This document shows, in pieces, positions 1 to 11,270 of a stretch of 64,000 nucleotides of DNA. The DNA is from Amphibalanus amphitrite. Lineage: Eukaryota; Arthropoda; Thecostraca; Balanomorpha; Balanidae. The position numbers and the translations under genes are program-made. Where the stretch lies: positions 1-64,000 of the forward strand of contig NW_024883466.1 in the NCBI RefSeq assembly GCF_019059575.1, written 5' to 3'. The notes below the pieces were generated by a model. The model saw only the letters and a program-made list of their open reading frames with translations. It was not told the origin of the DNA and did no database searches. Positions within the stretch are counted from its first letter, which is position 1. Every line of letters starts with the position of its first letter.

Positions 1-1371
1 TTTTGCTTCCTGCTTTGAATGTTTATCTCTGGCTTAAATAATGAAGTCATACCAGTGCTAACTGATCACAACTTCTGAAAAACCTACACCCCTTCTTCCT
101 GATTATCAATCAGCCTCGATTAATAAATTATCAAATGCGCTGCATAGACGGTTTCGTGCTCACCCAGTAACCATGGCAACCAGCTGAGTTTCCGCGAGAC
201 CGTGCCGCGGGCGTTTGCCCTTCGGTCTGCGGGCGCCGATCAGGCTCGCGTGGGATTATGGGGAGCAAACCTCTGCGGTTCTCTCAGGGGAAGACGGTAA
301 ACGCTGGCCAGATCCTGCTCTGATACTAGGGATTACTGGATGTTAGCAGATCTGGTGCAAGCTCCCTCTGTACCCACTGGCAAGGGAAATCTGAGCGCAG
401 AACTGGTGGGGAGGGAAGGAGATGGAAGCGAAGAAAAAAGTCGAACTTCTAGCAATGTTCATAGTCAAAAATGAGGGAAATATCCGTTTTTCTTTTAATC
501 GTGAAAATTGTATCTGATTGCGCCTGACCCGAGTTCGGCTCCACATTGAAGACATAGCTTTGCACTTCCCTACCAGTAGTTTGCTTCTTAAAAGATCATC
601 CAACTACAAAGTGTTCATACCGAAAATAATCTCCAGAACAAACAATTCTTGTGGCACCTTGTTAAATCCGCGCTCTCATGTGGCTATCAGCATTACAAGA
701 AATCAGCATTACAAGAAATCAGCATTATATCAACATTACAAGAAAATTGATGTCCCAGCGGCAGCCTGTGCGGACGGACCTGCGCCCGGTCGGAGTCTGT
801 ACCGGCCGCCCCCGGCACGGGGGAGGGGTGGGCTCTCGAGGGACCCGGGCCCGCCCGCTCAATACCTCCACACGCCAACTTCTACCGGCGCCAGAGGCGT
901 GCCCAGGTCAGCCCACCTGGGGGGGGGGGGGGGGGCCGGCAGGGGAGGACAGCGGTGTGTCAGCTGGCGTGAGCCAGTGGTGAATCATTGGTTGGCCTCG
1001 TCATGTGGATTGGGGAGTGTGGGCTTATGGATTTCCCAATAAGGAAGCAGAAGCGCTGTGATGAGTGAATGACGCTTTTCCGTGACTGAGACATAGCGTA
1101 CTATGCGCCTCTACGCTGAGTGCGCTCCTGGGAGACTGGCAACGCCCAGACATCCCCCTCCCATCCCACCACCCAAACCCCAACCTCTACCTCGGCTCCT
1201 CCCCTCTGCCAACCTACCCCTCTACCCTTCTGCTCCTCTGCCGTCCCTTCCACCGCCACCTCCAACATCTCTTCTGACCTGCCACGGGGAGAACGTGTAA
1301 TGCCGGAGAATATACTAAAAACAATGACCAGACAGGAGCTGTGTTTATTTTCCTGACAACACCTACGTATA
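1..1371. other. Gene-free stretch with a GC-rich patch
   Basis: No gene is recognised. A 16-bp unit (ATCAGCATTACAAGAA) is repeated about three times at 686-745. A GC-rich patch covers about 750-960 and includes an uninterrupted run of 17 G at 919-935. Open frames across the patch and across the C-rich stretch at 1130-1280 are low-complexity Pro/Gly/Arg sequence without domain signatures, so I do not call them genes. Confidence 0.6.
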
Positions 1372-1440
1372 GGACAGACGGACAGACGGACGGACCGACT
1401 GACGGACGGAAGAGGCGGATGGATGTATGGATGGATAGAC
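1372..1440. repeat. Degenerate GACG/GACA/GGAT tetranucleotide repeat
   Basis: A run of GGACAGACGGACAGACGG-type and GGATGGAT-type units. A similar degenerate tract lies at about 2490-2610, on the other side of the TTAA element, so the element appears to have inserted into or beside one larger simple-repeat region. Confidence 0.7.
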
Positions 1441-1528
1441 GAAACGGAATGGGACCAAATCGAACTGACGAACTGGGGGTAAAGCGATGAACAGCTGGAC
1501 TGGACGTATATACAAAAAGATTTACTGC

Positions 1529-2444
1529 TTAACCCTCGCCCGCACATGCCATTTTCCCATCCTAGAACGCACATGGGGGAGGGGGGGGGGTTGCCACCCC
1601 CCGCGCCATTTCGTTCCTGTTGGAGATAGAGCTTAGCGGTAAAGACCAAAAAGATTCTTTGGGAAGAGACGAATCCAATGATACCCAGTTTTACCTTCTC
1701 AGGTCAGTCATTGACCTTCCAGGTCAAGTCAAACTAAAAAATGTTGCTGTTTTGGGTCACCGCTGGATATCAAGTGCGCTGCTTATCATATACCGATGAC
1801 GATGCCGTTTTCTGGTGCCAAGCCAGCTAGAACCTCTTTGTCACACTACCCGACCAGGTTTTTGCTGCTGAGGTCATTTCAGGTCAAGTTAGGTCGAGGT
1901 CAATTATATGTGTTTGTATGTCTGTGTGTGTCTGTGTGTATACTGATGTGTGCACCGATTGTTTATGTGTCCATATTACATGAAATCATGATCTGAGAAG
2001 CTTTTACCAAAAATGCAGTAAAAAAAAAATCACAAAAAGTAAATTCCGCTTGCCTAAAACGCAATTATCTTAGATGACCTAGGTTGACCTTGACCTTGAC
2101 CTTGACATCTGTACATCGTCGAACAACATGTTCCATGATAGGTGGGAGGTAAGACTGGCAAAAAAAGGCCGAAATCAAGGTGTTAGAAGCTCACAAGGCC
2201 CATAGCCAACGCAAGATGTTGAAAATTGGCCATTTGGGTCATGACATGACCTGAAAAACAAGGTCATATCTCCGAAACCAAAAACCACAGAAACTTGAAA
2301 TTTTCAGTGGACATCAAGAAAGGATAGAGGAGCAGCTATACGAAAAATCAGCCTTCTAGCTCCAAAATGTTGAGTGCAGAGCAGAAAGACTACCTGGGGG
2401 GGGGATGGCAACCACCCCCCCCCCCATGTGCGGGCGAGGGTTAA
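1529..2444. mobile_element. TTAA-flanked piggyBac-type non-autonomous element, copy A
   Basis: TTAA lies at 1529-1532 and 2441-2444. Between them is a 908-bp body with a perfect 16-bp terminal inverted repeat, CCCTCGCCCGCACATG (1533-1548 and 2425-2440). The inner half of the repeat, CGCACATG, recurs at 1568-1575 on the left end only, directly before a G-run. Each end then has a G-run, a short loop and a C-run that can pair. The interior has many AGGTCA/TGACCT hexamers (for example 1700-1730, 1870-1905, 2075-2105) and no transposase. TTAA duplication plus CCC ends are known for piggyBac; membership of that superfamily is inferred. Kolobok elements also duplicate TTAA, but their ends differ. 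Confidence 0.85.
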
Positions 2445-2619
2445 TGGATAGGCGGTTGAGCAAAAAGAACGCCGGTGTTTTTACTGATGAACGGCTAGAC
2501 GGAAAGAGCAATGACTACAATCGAAGGATAGACGGTCAGACGAATAGATGACGTGCGGAAAATGGACGGACGGAGTCCGTGAACAGACGGGGAAACAGAC
2601 GAACGGTCGAAAAGAAGCA

Positions 2620-4045
2620 GAAAAACGAACAAAATTGTGGATAAATGATTGGATCGTCGAACATTTGAAAAACGTTAGGCATTTGAGGAATGAGGACAGA
2701 GTTTTGGTCAAAGATAAAGTTACTATAACATGTGCTTCCAATGACGTAATTCGAATAATTTTGAAGCTGATGCTGTTTATCTTTTGTCCAGTCTATGATT
2801 GATCCGGCAATAAGCTGGAAACCTCTACAATAGTTTTGTAACCTGCATATTTTGAAAAATGTAAGTTATCAATGACTTTCCTACAACCGTTATTCGGCGA
2901 TTGTTAATTTGAATGTTACAACGAAGGGCGTAGAGACCTTTTATATTATATTCGAGTAGATCACAGCATGAGACTGAAGCGACTTATTGGTAGTCAACAA
3001 CACAATGTAAGATAAAATAGCAAACATTTTTTTGTCCAACTCTTGCGCTTATAATACCGAACTGGTTGTAAGTGGTGCTTTAAGGTATTACTGAAAATAG
3101 CACACTAAAACAGTGCGTCCAGCTGAAGGTCAAGGGAGCCTAAACTTGCCCTCAGGTAGACAGGTTACAAATGGCCCTTCGGCGTGGCCTTTCGAATCCA
3201 TGTAACCGAACTGGTGCAGCTCGCTGGTAATCGAGACATGTTGATGCGCTTCATTCTTCTTCGGTGCTACCTAGAAAATACTGAATAATCTATTCGCGTT
3301 TAAGCACATTTCAGGGTCGTTCCGCATTCGGCAAGTTCATTTTTCTTCAATGGAATATAAATAACATCGCAAAGTACTATGCTTTGAGTATCAAATAAAT
3401 CATTTCATATGTCTTGTGCGGCAATGCCTCAAACTCGAGTAGTTGTACTGGATTCTACAGATTTTCTTCACTAGCTGTCACCCTAATCTGATAACGCCTC
3501 CAATCAGCAGTCAATTCACTGAGATCCCGTTTCCCGCGAACTTTTCCGTCTCTCTTGATGTCGTAATTGACAGTGATTAGATAGCACTTCCGCAAAAGAT
3601 TACACAATTTCACATTGAACTTAACGACGTCAGTCATTGTTTTTGCTATTCTCACTTGGTATAACTGTAAATATCGATAGGGTGCCCCGATGAGTTTCGA
3701 TAAATCAACGCACCATCAAGCAAATTATCAGATAGCATGCGGGGAGCACCCTAAACATCTCTTCTGTGGCTTTTAAAGACCATTTGTTTTTCACTTCAGT
3801 TTCAATGTCCTGAATGGTATTTTTATTAAACCTAAGTTTCCAGAAACATTTCATGTAACAGTCTATGCGTGCATATATTTAGTGTGCCTACTTATATATT
3901 TTGCCTCGAATGTAACATTATGCTTGCTTAGGAATAAATATTTTTTAGGTCCTGTATTAAAACAGAGTAAGCATAATAAAAAGCTTCATTATCTGGCTTC
4001 ATTTAAAATGGGTAGGCATGGGCAGACTCTCACCACTCTAAAGGC
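2620..4045. other. Gene-free AT-rich stretch
   Basis: No coding exon, RNA gene or repeat boundary can be supported here. The short open frames have no recognisable domains. Confidence 0.6.
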
Positions 4046-4222
4046 TGAAACAGACTTTCCGCAGTCAGGAAATCGCATGCGAGAGCCTATTCAAATACAT
4101 GGAGGCACGCTGGCATCAATCGCACGCACCTCCCTCCCGGATGCGATTGATGCGGAAGAATTATAATGTATTTGAATAGCCTCTCGCATGCGATTTCTTG
4201 AATGCGGTAAGAGTCTGTTTCA
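4046..4222. repeat. Long hairpin (miniature inverted repeat)
   Basis: Two arms of about 55 bp pair with few mismatches. The left arm starts TGAAACAGACT (4046) and runs to CTATTCAAATACAT. The right arm starts ATGTATTTGAATAG and ends AGTCTGTTTCA (4222). The arms contain the self-complementary word GCATGC. The loop holds a second small stem (GCATCAATCGCA with TGCGATTGATGC). It looks like a MITE or foldback. No target duplication is obvious. Confidence 0.75.
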
Positions 4223-4350
4223 ACTTAAAACTAGATGACTGTGCCATAATTGTGCGTAGCCTGTTTCGTCACATAATAAATATATGTCAGTGTTTGGCTC
4301 TTATTCTAGGATGTTCACAATCTATTTGCGATCTGTGAATAAGTAAAGCA

Positions 4351-4520
4351 TTAACCCGCGCATGACTGGGGTATTTTCCATAACGCAAGTGACTGAGGGG
4401 GGGGGGGCTCTCAGAGCCCCCTCATATCTCCGAAACTACACTGTAAAAAATATTGACTAGCCCCTCGTCAAATGATTCTCAACGCTAAATGTCGGGGGTA
4501 CAGACTAGTTTTGCATCCTA
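4351..4520. mobile_element. Left end of a TTAA-type element, copy E
   Basis: TTAA (4351-4354) is followed by CCCGCGCATGACTGGG. The inner word TGACTGGG recurs as TGACTGAG 27 bp further in, then come a G-run of about 11, a loop, CCCCC and ATCTCCGAAAC. This is the same layout as copies A, C and D. No matching right end was found. It may have been lost, or displaced by the later insertions at 4787-5881 and 7340-8148. Confidence 0.7.
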
Positions 4521-4786
4521 CTTTTGACACACGCTGCGAGCCCCTGGCTTGTTTTGTGTTCGTCAGATGACAGTTACCAGGTGTCGGTTAGTTTTTACCA
4601 CGTCCCAAAAATAGCTGGAGCGTTTCTGCCTTGTTTTGGAAGCAGGTCCTCGTTAATGCTGTGTATGATAACAAAGTACCTAGTAACAATAATAACGAAA
4701 AACAATGTCAAAACGAGGGCGGCTTGTTTAGTGACGATGCTCAAAAGAAGCATCGTCTTGTTCCTACTTAACGAATGAAGCTCAAA

Positions 4787-5881
4787 CTACTGTTAACGCC
4801 AGGCACTTGTCATTGACTCGTAATGTTAACTGTTTTTCCATCCTGGATAGAGGCTTTCTACGTCATATGACATTAGGCTCCGCCCACGACTGCGGCATTG
4901 ACCCGTGCCCATCAGCGACCTCTGTACAAACGACACCCCTGCCATCTGTGAAGGACTATGAATTTCGCTGACGCTTCACGTGCTATGAGTCAATTGCAGC
5001 AGACGGTCAAGTAAATGTTAGGCTCTTGTTGACTCTTGTATATAGGACCAAGAGGACCATCACTCCTCAACCTACTACTCAGTCGTGCTTTGAACAAACG
5101 TTAACGATTCCTAACAAATACGATTTTCGATGTAGGGTAGCTGTTTGAAATACGAGCGAGCCGTATGATGTGAAGCTCAGGCAATTAACTTATTATTGCG
5201 TTGTTCGATGGTTGCATAGCGATGTACAAATCGGCAGCTACTTGGTGACATCCGACATCCCATTATCGCATTATCTGCAACGCCATAGGCTTTAAATACA
5301 GGTGAATATTTCCTAACCTTATGTCAGTTATATGCCATCTGCCCGTCATTTGCAGCTTATAAAAAAAAGTATATCAGCGAACATGAGTGGTGGATGCGCA
5401 TTGAGTGGTGGATGCTCAATGCGCATTGTAGAAGCAATGCGCATTGAGCATTTATGACTCCTTAGTCATCATGTCGCTCTCTGGGCACTGTCAGCCAAGA
5501 CGCTACGCACAACTCCGCCGGCTTTCGGCACCGCTCGCCCGTCGCCCGTCCACGCTCCCCGCCACAGCGAGAGTGACCGCGCGCCGGCCCGAAACCGCCG
5601 CAGGCCAAGACCACAGAGGCGGGGCTTAGCTGTGACGTCATAACGTATCACAGACTGACTGGTGATAGCCTCTACACACCGGATGAAAATCTTGCTCGAA
5701 ATTTAACATTACGAGTCAATGACAAGTGCCTGAAATATTGAAATGGCGATAAAATATCTAAATTGTAAAAGTTTCGGCCTGTCTTGAAACGGCCATGTCC
5801 TGAGCTTGGTTGAAATTCCTTCACGCATTTAAAAGTAATCGCGAAAAATTAGGGTCTCAAGGGGTCTGGCGTTAACAGTAG
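4787..5881. mobile_element. Non-autonomous element with long imperfect terminal inverted repeats
   Basis: The ends are CTACTGTTAACGCCAG at 4787 and its complement ending at 5881. The next block, GCACTTGTCATTGACTCG, also recurs inverted near 5710-5735. About 130 bp in the right arm has no counterpart in the left. Weaker complementarity continues inward through TAGAGGCT and the CCGCCC region. The interior has a GC-rich part (5500-5630) and a small cluster of AATGCGCATTGAGCA words (5395-5455). No transposase frame is present and the target duplication is unclear. Confidence 0.7.
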
Positions 5882-5969
5882 GTCAAAACTAACGTATTGC
5901 TCAACCCATAGTCAGATGACCAGCAGATCCTACGCCGCCCAATCCAGTCATCGAATTTGCCAGCGAATT

Positions 5970-6014
5970 CGTTTGAAGACCATCATATTATTAAATATCG
6001 GTGGTCTTCAAACG
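5970..6014. repeat. Short perfect hairpin
   Basis: The stem CGTTTGAAGACCA (from 5970) pairs with TGGTCTTCAAACG (ending 6014) around an AT-rich loop. The nearby 6.0-7.3 kb has no gene. It holds a C-run at about 6631-6643 and otherwise unremarkable AT-rich sequence. Confidence 0.6.
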
Positions 6015-7337
6015 AAATCCCTTACCAGTTTGATGACGAATTCATCCGGCCCATTCCAAAAACGCTCAAGATAAAATGAAAGTGTATTTCTGAAATAATA
6101 TGCTTTCTTGCAATGCACCTTTCGTATATCAAGCGAATCTTTCACTTCCAGCGCCCGTTTACAGTTATCAATCGAATCAGAAGCATGCACATACCTATCG
6201 ATAGATCTGAACCTTAGAACACAGACGACATTTTGTAGAGTACCTGTCTGAGCCTATGCAGTGGAGCCCGTGAGCCGCCCAACCGCAGCTGCCTCATGAA
6301 CTTGATGATAGGTCTGAACCTCAGATAGGCCAGAGCTTGGCCGTCAATAACCAGCTTATTTATATCCACAGTTGTAGTGACTTAGGGTTTGGAATTTGCC
6401 AAACCTAAGTTTTGATTACCAAGAGAAGTTTTGTACTTCTTGCACTTGCCCTTTCTTCATAACTTTGGCGGAAATCGTCGTAGTGAAACTTCAGTGTTCC
6501 GTTAGCTGTTGGTTCTTGAGAGAGTTGGCCAGGCCGGACACCGGGGGCGGCTCCACAACTTTCGAAAAATTAAACCTAAGTCCTATTGCACTGCATGGAG
6601 AGCAATTCATTTAAAATCGCTCTTGTTTCGCCCCCCCCCCCCCTCGACAACTTTGCAAACGTCTCTGCGCGATTTGGTTGAGAATAATGGCTTATGGCAA
6701 GTTATTGAATCAGAACGTCGATCACTGCAGGTCATATATCGGCAAGCAATTCTTCATAACTAGACACTGCACAAATGGAAACGATACAGGTTTGCCCAGT
6801 GATAAACACTCGCACTGCACAGACTCGCGCACCCCCGACCGAACGCGGCACGGCACAGCGCAACAGCTGGCGCCGGGAAGCCGGGAACGCATTAAGTGAA
6901 GGATTCACAGGTGCGCAACTTTATTGCGAACAATAAAAACCTACCGCAAACGATTAAAAAAAAAAAGTTTTATGGCAATCGGAAATACAAATGTATTGAC
7001 TTATAGAAATAAAATTGTCATTCACCTTCCAAATAACCCAACAATTTATTTGCCGTAAAAAGTGTCTGGAAATGGAAAGCTGCTAACATGATTCAGCAAG
7101 TAGGGAAACGCAGCCGCTACCTGGCGAATAATCTCAGGCTGGTTTAGTGACGAGTGCATTGCTACGGCTTGTTTCTCAACCTTCACAGATTACTATGACA
7201 AAACTACCCCTAGTATTTTGATCATCCTGAGGCTGGCTTTCACCTAATAATTTGATGAGGGTCTTCCTCGTTTCGGATTGAGGCGAAAACAAACGTCAAA
7301 CAACCTTGATAGTTAATTCAGCACTTCAAAACAAAGG

Positions 7338-8150
7338 TAGGGGAGAGAGGTCATATTGCGCCACTTTAAGGATATCGGCCTATTGCGGCTAAAGTTGACC
7401 AGCTGTCATGCTTGATGATATCTCAAATTGTACCTCAGTTATTTTGGCATCAAATTACAACTCCTAATTTGTATTACACCCATAAAATTCAACAAGTGAA
7501 AAGTTTTCCGACACACCTGCAAAGGGCGCATTTACGGACTACCCCATCAAAAAGCGCCCATGCCTCTCATGTAAAAGCGCCCTATTAAAAACAACGGTTT
7601 GCCACCTAACTAAGTAGCCTATTTGAACGTGTCAGCCCATTAACCATTTATGCTGTGAATGCTAAGGTAATGGTAAGGTGAGCGCTCTAATAATCAAAGT
7701 GTTCAATGAAATGTGTCCCGATCACCAGATGCTGTTTCTCTGGGTTGAAGAATAGGGCGCAAATAGGGTGGGCACAATTACGAATGGAACACATTTTTCA
7801 TGAGCTTCAAATATGGCGAGGACAGCGAAGCCACGGTGGTGATAAACTTTCAAAACTACCATTAAACGAGCAATTAACAATGATTATTAGTTGAATCACT
7901 ATCTCTAAGATAAACCATGACACTAGCAAAGGTCGAAATAGACTGTTTCGCGTAAGAAAATAGAGGAAATCACAAAAAATGGTCTGCGAGAAAGCTGAGA
8001 CACGTCACCTGCCCCCGTGGACCGGAATAAGAGCGAGTTATTGGTGGAGAAGTAAATGCACACATTCGAGCATTCATTCGAATCGAATTTTGGACAGAAG
8101 GAAGGTGTGGCGCATTTAAGAACATGGCGCAATATGACCTCTCTCCCCTA
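7338..8150. mobile_element. TA-flanked GGGGA-type non-autonomous element, copy F1
   Basis: A perfect 24-bp terminal inverted repeat (7340-7363 and 8125-8148) begins GGGGAGAGAGG and ends GCGCCA. TA lies outside each end. The 809-bp interior repeats a copy-specific word in both orientations: GGCGCA or TGCGCC variants near 7355, 7525, 7555, 7590, 7755, 8108 and 8125. No transposase is present. Copies F2 and F3 share the outer GGGGA half but not this word. The TA target suggests a Tc1/mariner-like transposase, which is an inference. Confidence 0.85.
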
Positions 8151-8329
8151 CACCTAGGGTATCATTACAATACCGGATCATAACGATCTGGATAGTTCTC
8201 AGCCTGTAAGCTAACTAAGCGGTAACTAGTCAAGTGGTAGGTACCGGAAGCATTGACAACCTGGTGACTGTTTCGAGACCCTTGTTTTGACACATAGCTC
8301 GTCAATATTTTTTACAGTGTACTGGGCCG

Positions 8330-8780
8330 ATCATCAAAATTCAAACGGCGTCTGATAGCCCTGGAAAAACTATCGAACGAAACCTATTTTCAATGACCTC
8401 CAGGTCACTGATGACGTCGAAGGTCAGGTCAAAGTAAAAATTATCGGCATTTTTGCTTCTTTACAATTTAGGCTCTGGCCGCCGCGAGTGACGAGTCCGA
8501 GCAGGCTCATTTTTGGTTTACGCACTCCTTGATATATGCCTTAGATACCCTAAGGGTACCGAACTTTTACTTTGAATTTTTCAGGTCAAGGCCAGGTCAT
8601 CCTAGGTCACGAAAATTGTATATCATGCATCGGTCACGTGACGCCTGTGTTATGGTCCATTTTACACGTAGATTTCGAAAATAATGTCTGCGTCATTTGA
8701 GGTCATTTTCAGCTGAATTTACCGGAGGTCAGGTCAATTTCAGGTCAGAAAATGCTAAATTTTGAAAATGAAATGTTTGA
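8330..8780. mobile_element. Fragment of the TTAA/AGGTCA element family
   Basis: The sequence matches, in inverse orientation, the right half of copy D (about 57540-57890). Shared blocks include TCAAAATTCAAACGGCGT, the GATAGCCC block, AATGACCT...AGGTCA, GATGACGTC, AGGTCAGGTCAAAG and ATGGTCCATTTTACA. It has no terminal repeats of its own. It may be the displaced remainder of copy E. Confidence 0.65.
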
Positions 8781-10231
8781 AATGAAAATATTATTCATGT
8801 CTGCAGTACAATGTGCGCTAACCAGTTTTTTTAGTAATTCAGCTAGCAATTCTCGTGCTATGTTCAAAAAGATGTTTACAGTGAGGGTCGAACTTAGAAA
8901 AAACGAACTATAGTCTGTCGCTTAGGCAAACTGACACTGCCATCCACACCTTTGTCAATCAGGCGAGGCCAAGATGTGGGTCATTGCTTTATGCAGATTA
9001 TGCCTAATGCTAAAAAAGACCGTGAATCAAGGTCTGTCATGCTTAGCAATTTCCAGAAATATAGATGATTTACAACGACGACAACAAAACATAGGCAATA
9101 ATTTCAACGCGCAAGTTCTGATTGCAATGTACCCAAGTTTCAGGTGCTGCTGTGTGAAAAAACTGACGTTCCTAAACCGTACGCAACAGCCAGAGTTACG
9201 GTGCAATACGCAATTGCGCCACAACGTTCATTGCGCAATTTGGTCACTAAGTTCTTGTCGCAAAAGACTATGGTTTGCTATGTTGTATTTTAACCAGCTC
9301 TTCTTGGGTTATGCATGAATTGTGTGACTTTGAGCTCTTGGGCTTACGCATGCATGAACAATAACGGAGTAAAAATTACTTTTGGCGGACACGGTCTTGC
9401 ATTATACATATAGTAGTAGTAGTACTAGTAGCGTATAGGAAGGCGTACTTTTTCAGAGGCACATAAAAACATTTTAATCACCATACATTGAGTCAGCAGC
9501 TACTACATCCAGTCTTTACCAAAAAGGAGCAGCTATTCCATTTCCTACATGCCAGGGTATGTCCGATGTCGTAAGTACAGCACGAGTCGCGTAGTAAAAC
9601 TATGACCAAGAAACTATAGAAATAAAAATGCAATACTATTAGATAGGCCGGGCAGGAAACAAAAGCTTACTGCATGGGTTTCCTGCCCAGGGCAATTAGC
9701 TGCAAATCTATGTAGTTTATCGCGTTAACTCAGAGTCGGCATTGGCCCCCGGAATGCGTAACCGACATCATTATTGCATGATCACTGCGGCGTAAGATAA
9801 GAAAACTTCTAACAATCTAACATTCTAACATCTAAAACATTGAAACGATAAATATTTCACCACAAGTTTCCCATAGGACAACTGCAAAGTACGATTACAT
9901 AAATGAAGCAAAGACTCTTGCAAGAGCACTGGGAAAGTCACGTTCAGGCACTGGGAATATTATGCCTTTTCTACTTTCTTTTGTCGTGGCAAATCCTTCA
10001 TGTTCTATGCTCCCTGGATATCAAAATGTTGTGCCCTTCTGCTGTAATCTTTTCATCCGTTTTTTCATCCGTGAGTTATTTTGATGCATTTTCTTCGATG
10101 AATTTTCTTCAAAACTTTGTCCACAGCAGTATCACAATCACTGTCAGGAAATTATGGACAAAACATTGAATTAGTGACACTAAAACCTGTCGGCACGTCA
10201 TAATAGGTGTAAGGCATGTAGGACAAAATCT
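8781..10231. other. Gene-free stretch
   Basis: Nothing gene-like is supported. A small TAG/TAC repeat lies at about 9412-9430. The open frame at 8974-9318 has no recognisable domain. Confidence 0.55.
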
Positions 10232-10350
10232 TACTGACCTCAACCGTACGAAATTATTTGGAAACTTAGTTTGCAAAATTTGACTCCGGCCCTCGCCTCC
10301 GTCAATTTTGCAAACCTCGTTTCCAAATAATTTCGTCGGCCCGGTCAGTA
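10232..10350. repeat. Hairpin element of about 119 bp
   Basis: The left arm (TACTGACC, then CGAAATTATTTGGAAAC and TTTGCAAAATT) pairs with the right arm (AATTTTGCAAA, GTTTCCAAATAATTTCG, GGTCAGTA) with few mismatches. It could be a miniature inverted-repeat transposon. A hairpin RNA cannot be excluded from sequence alone. Confidence 0.65.
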
Positions 10351-10859
10351 GTGTATATTCATACACATATTTCAAGTATTCAATCGGGATGTTGCCGAAA
10401 AAGTAGCAAGATATTCCGCAATAATGTTTAGGTGTTGAGACTTGAAAGAAAGCTAAGTGAAACATAATCTACAAGCAAAATTTGATACAGGGAAGAGTAG
10501 AAACCTGATAACCAAATAAAGTTAGGTGAAATATAACAGACAAACAAGGTATAGAGGACCCCACAAGCCATACCAAACACTTCGGCTGTGCTGTTTAACC
10601 TTTTCCTCCCTTCTTCTGCTAATTCATGCAGGCTAACGGATGAAGCTAATCCCAGTTTTTGATTAATGACTTGAGTAAATAATTAATTGGCTTCCGTTAC
10701 AGTAATTTAAGTAGGTAAAGCATTGATCCCTCTCCCCACCCCCACCCAAAAAAAAAAACGATAGCGACGAACTTCACGACACATACGGCTCCCTGTCCCC
10801 CTTGCCAATTTTCACGCCTTTTACTATCGCTCAGAGGGAATTTTCAGCCAGAACTTACC

Positions 10860-11270
10860 TTTGTAGCCGGTCCACAGCCGCCGAATTGGGCCGCCGAGCC
10901 GCCGAGCCGCCGCCAGCGCCGCTTCGCCGCCACCACAGTCCGACCGGCGACCGATCCCCTCAGGCGATATCGCCCCGGGGCACCCGGCCGCCGATTGGCC
11001 GCCGATGGCGTGACGTCAGCGCGCCGCCGGCCGCCGATTGGTCGGCGGCCGCTGGTCGGCTTCTGCTCCGATGGAGGCTGCGGCCGGCCTCGCCCGGCGG
11101 GGAAAGATGGACCTCCCGGCCGCGATGCACTGTTTTATCGCGAAGAGGTCGTTTCCGAAGCGGTGCAGTGGCGAACGGGACGCTGCGGCGGCATATGTGA
11201 CGAGAGAAACGAGCGATGGCGCGCCGAAATGGCGGGCGCGCCCAGGGCGGAAATGTAGGGAGGTTGCAGG
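10860..11270. promoter_or_regulatory. CpG-rich patch with CCAAT and CRE motifs (candidate promoter)
   Basis: CpG-dense sequence with two copies of GCCGCCGATTGG (inverted CCAAT boxes near 10990 and 11030) and a CRE (TGACGTCA) between them. Frames in all phases are open only because of base composition. CpG-dense, CCAAT/CRE-bearing patches in animals are often promoters, but no downstream exon could be identified on either strand. Confidence 0.35.

Noticed and set aside
518..1042. 174-codon frame through the GC-rich patch
   Set aside because: Composition-driven: Pro/Gly/Arg-rich over CpG sequence and a 17-G run, with overlapping frames on both strands.
4438..8325. Inverted pair ACTGTAAAAAATATTGAC at 4438 and 8300
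   Set aside because: Possible terminal pair of a large element, but the match is short and AT-rich and the flanks do not agree. Kept only as a hint about copy E.
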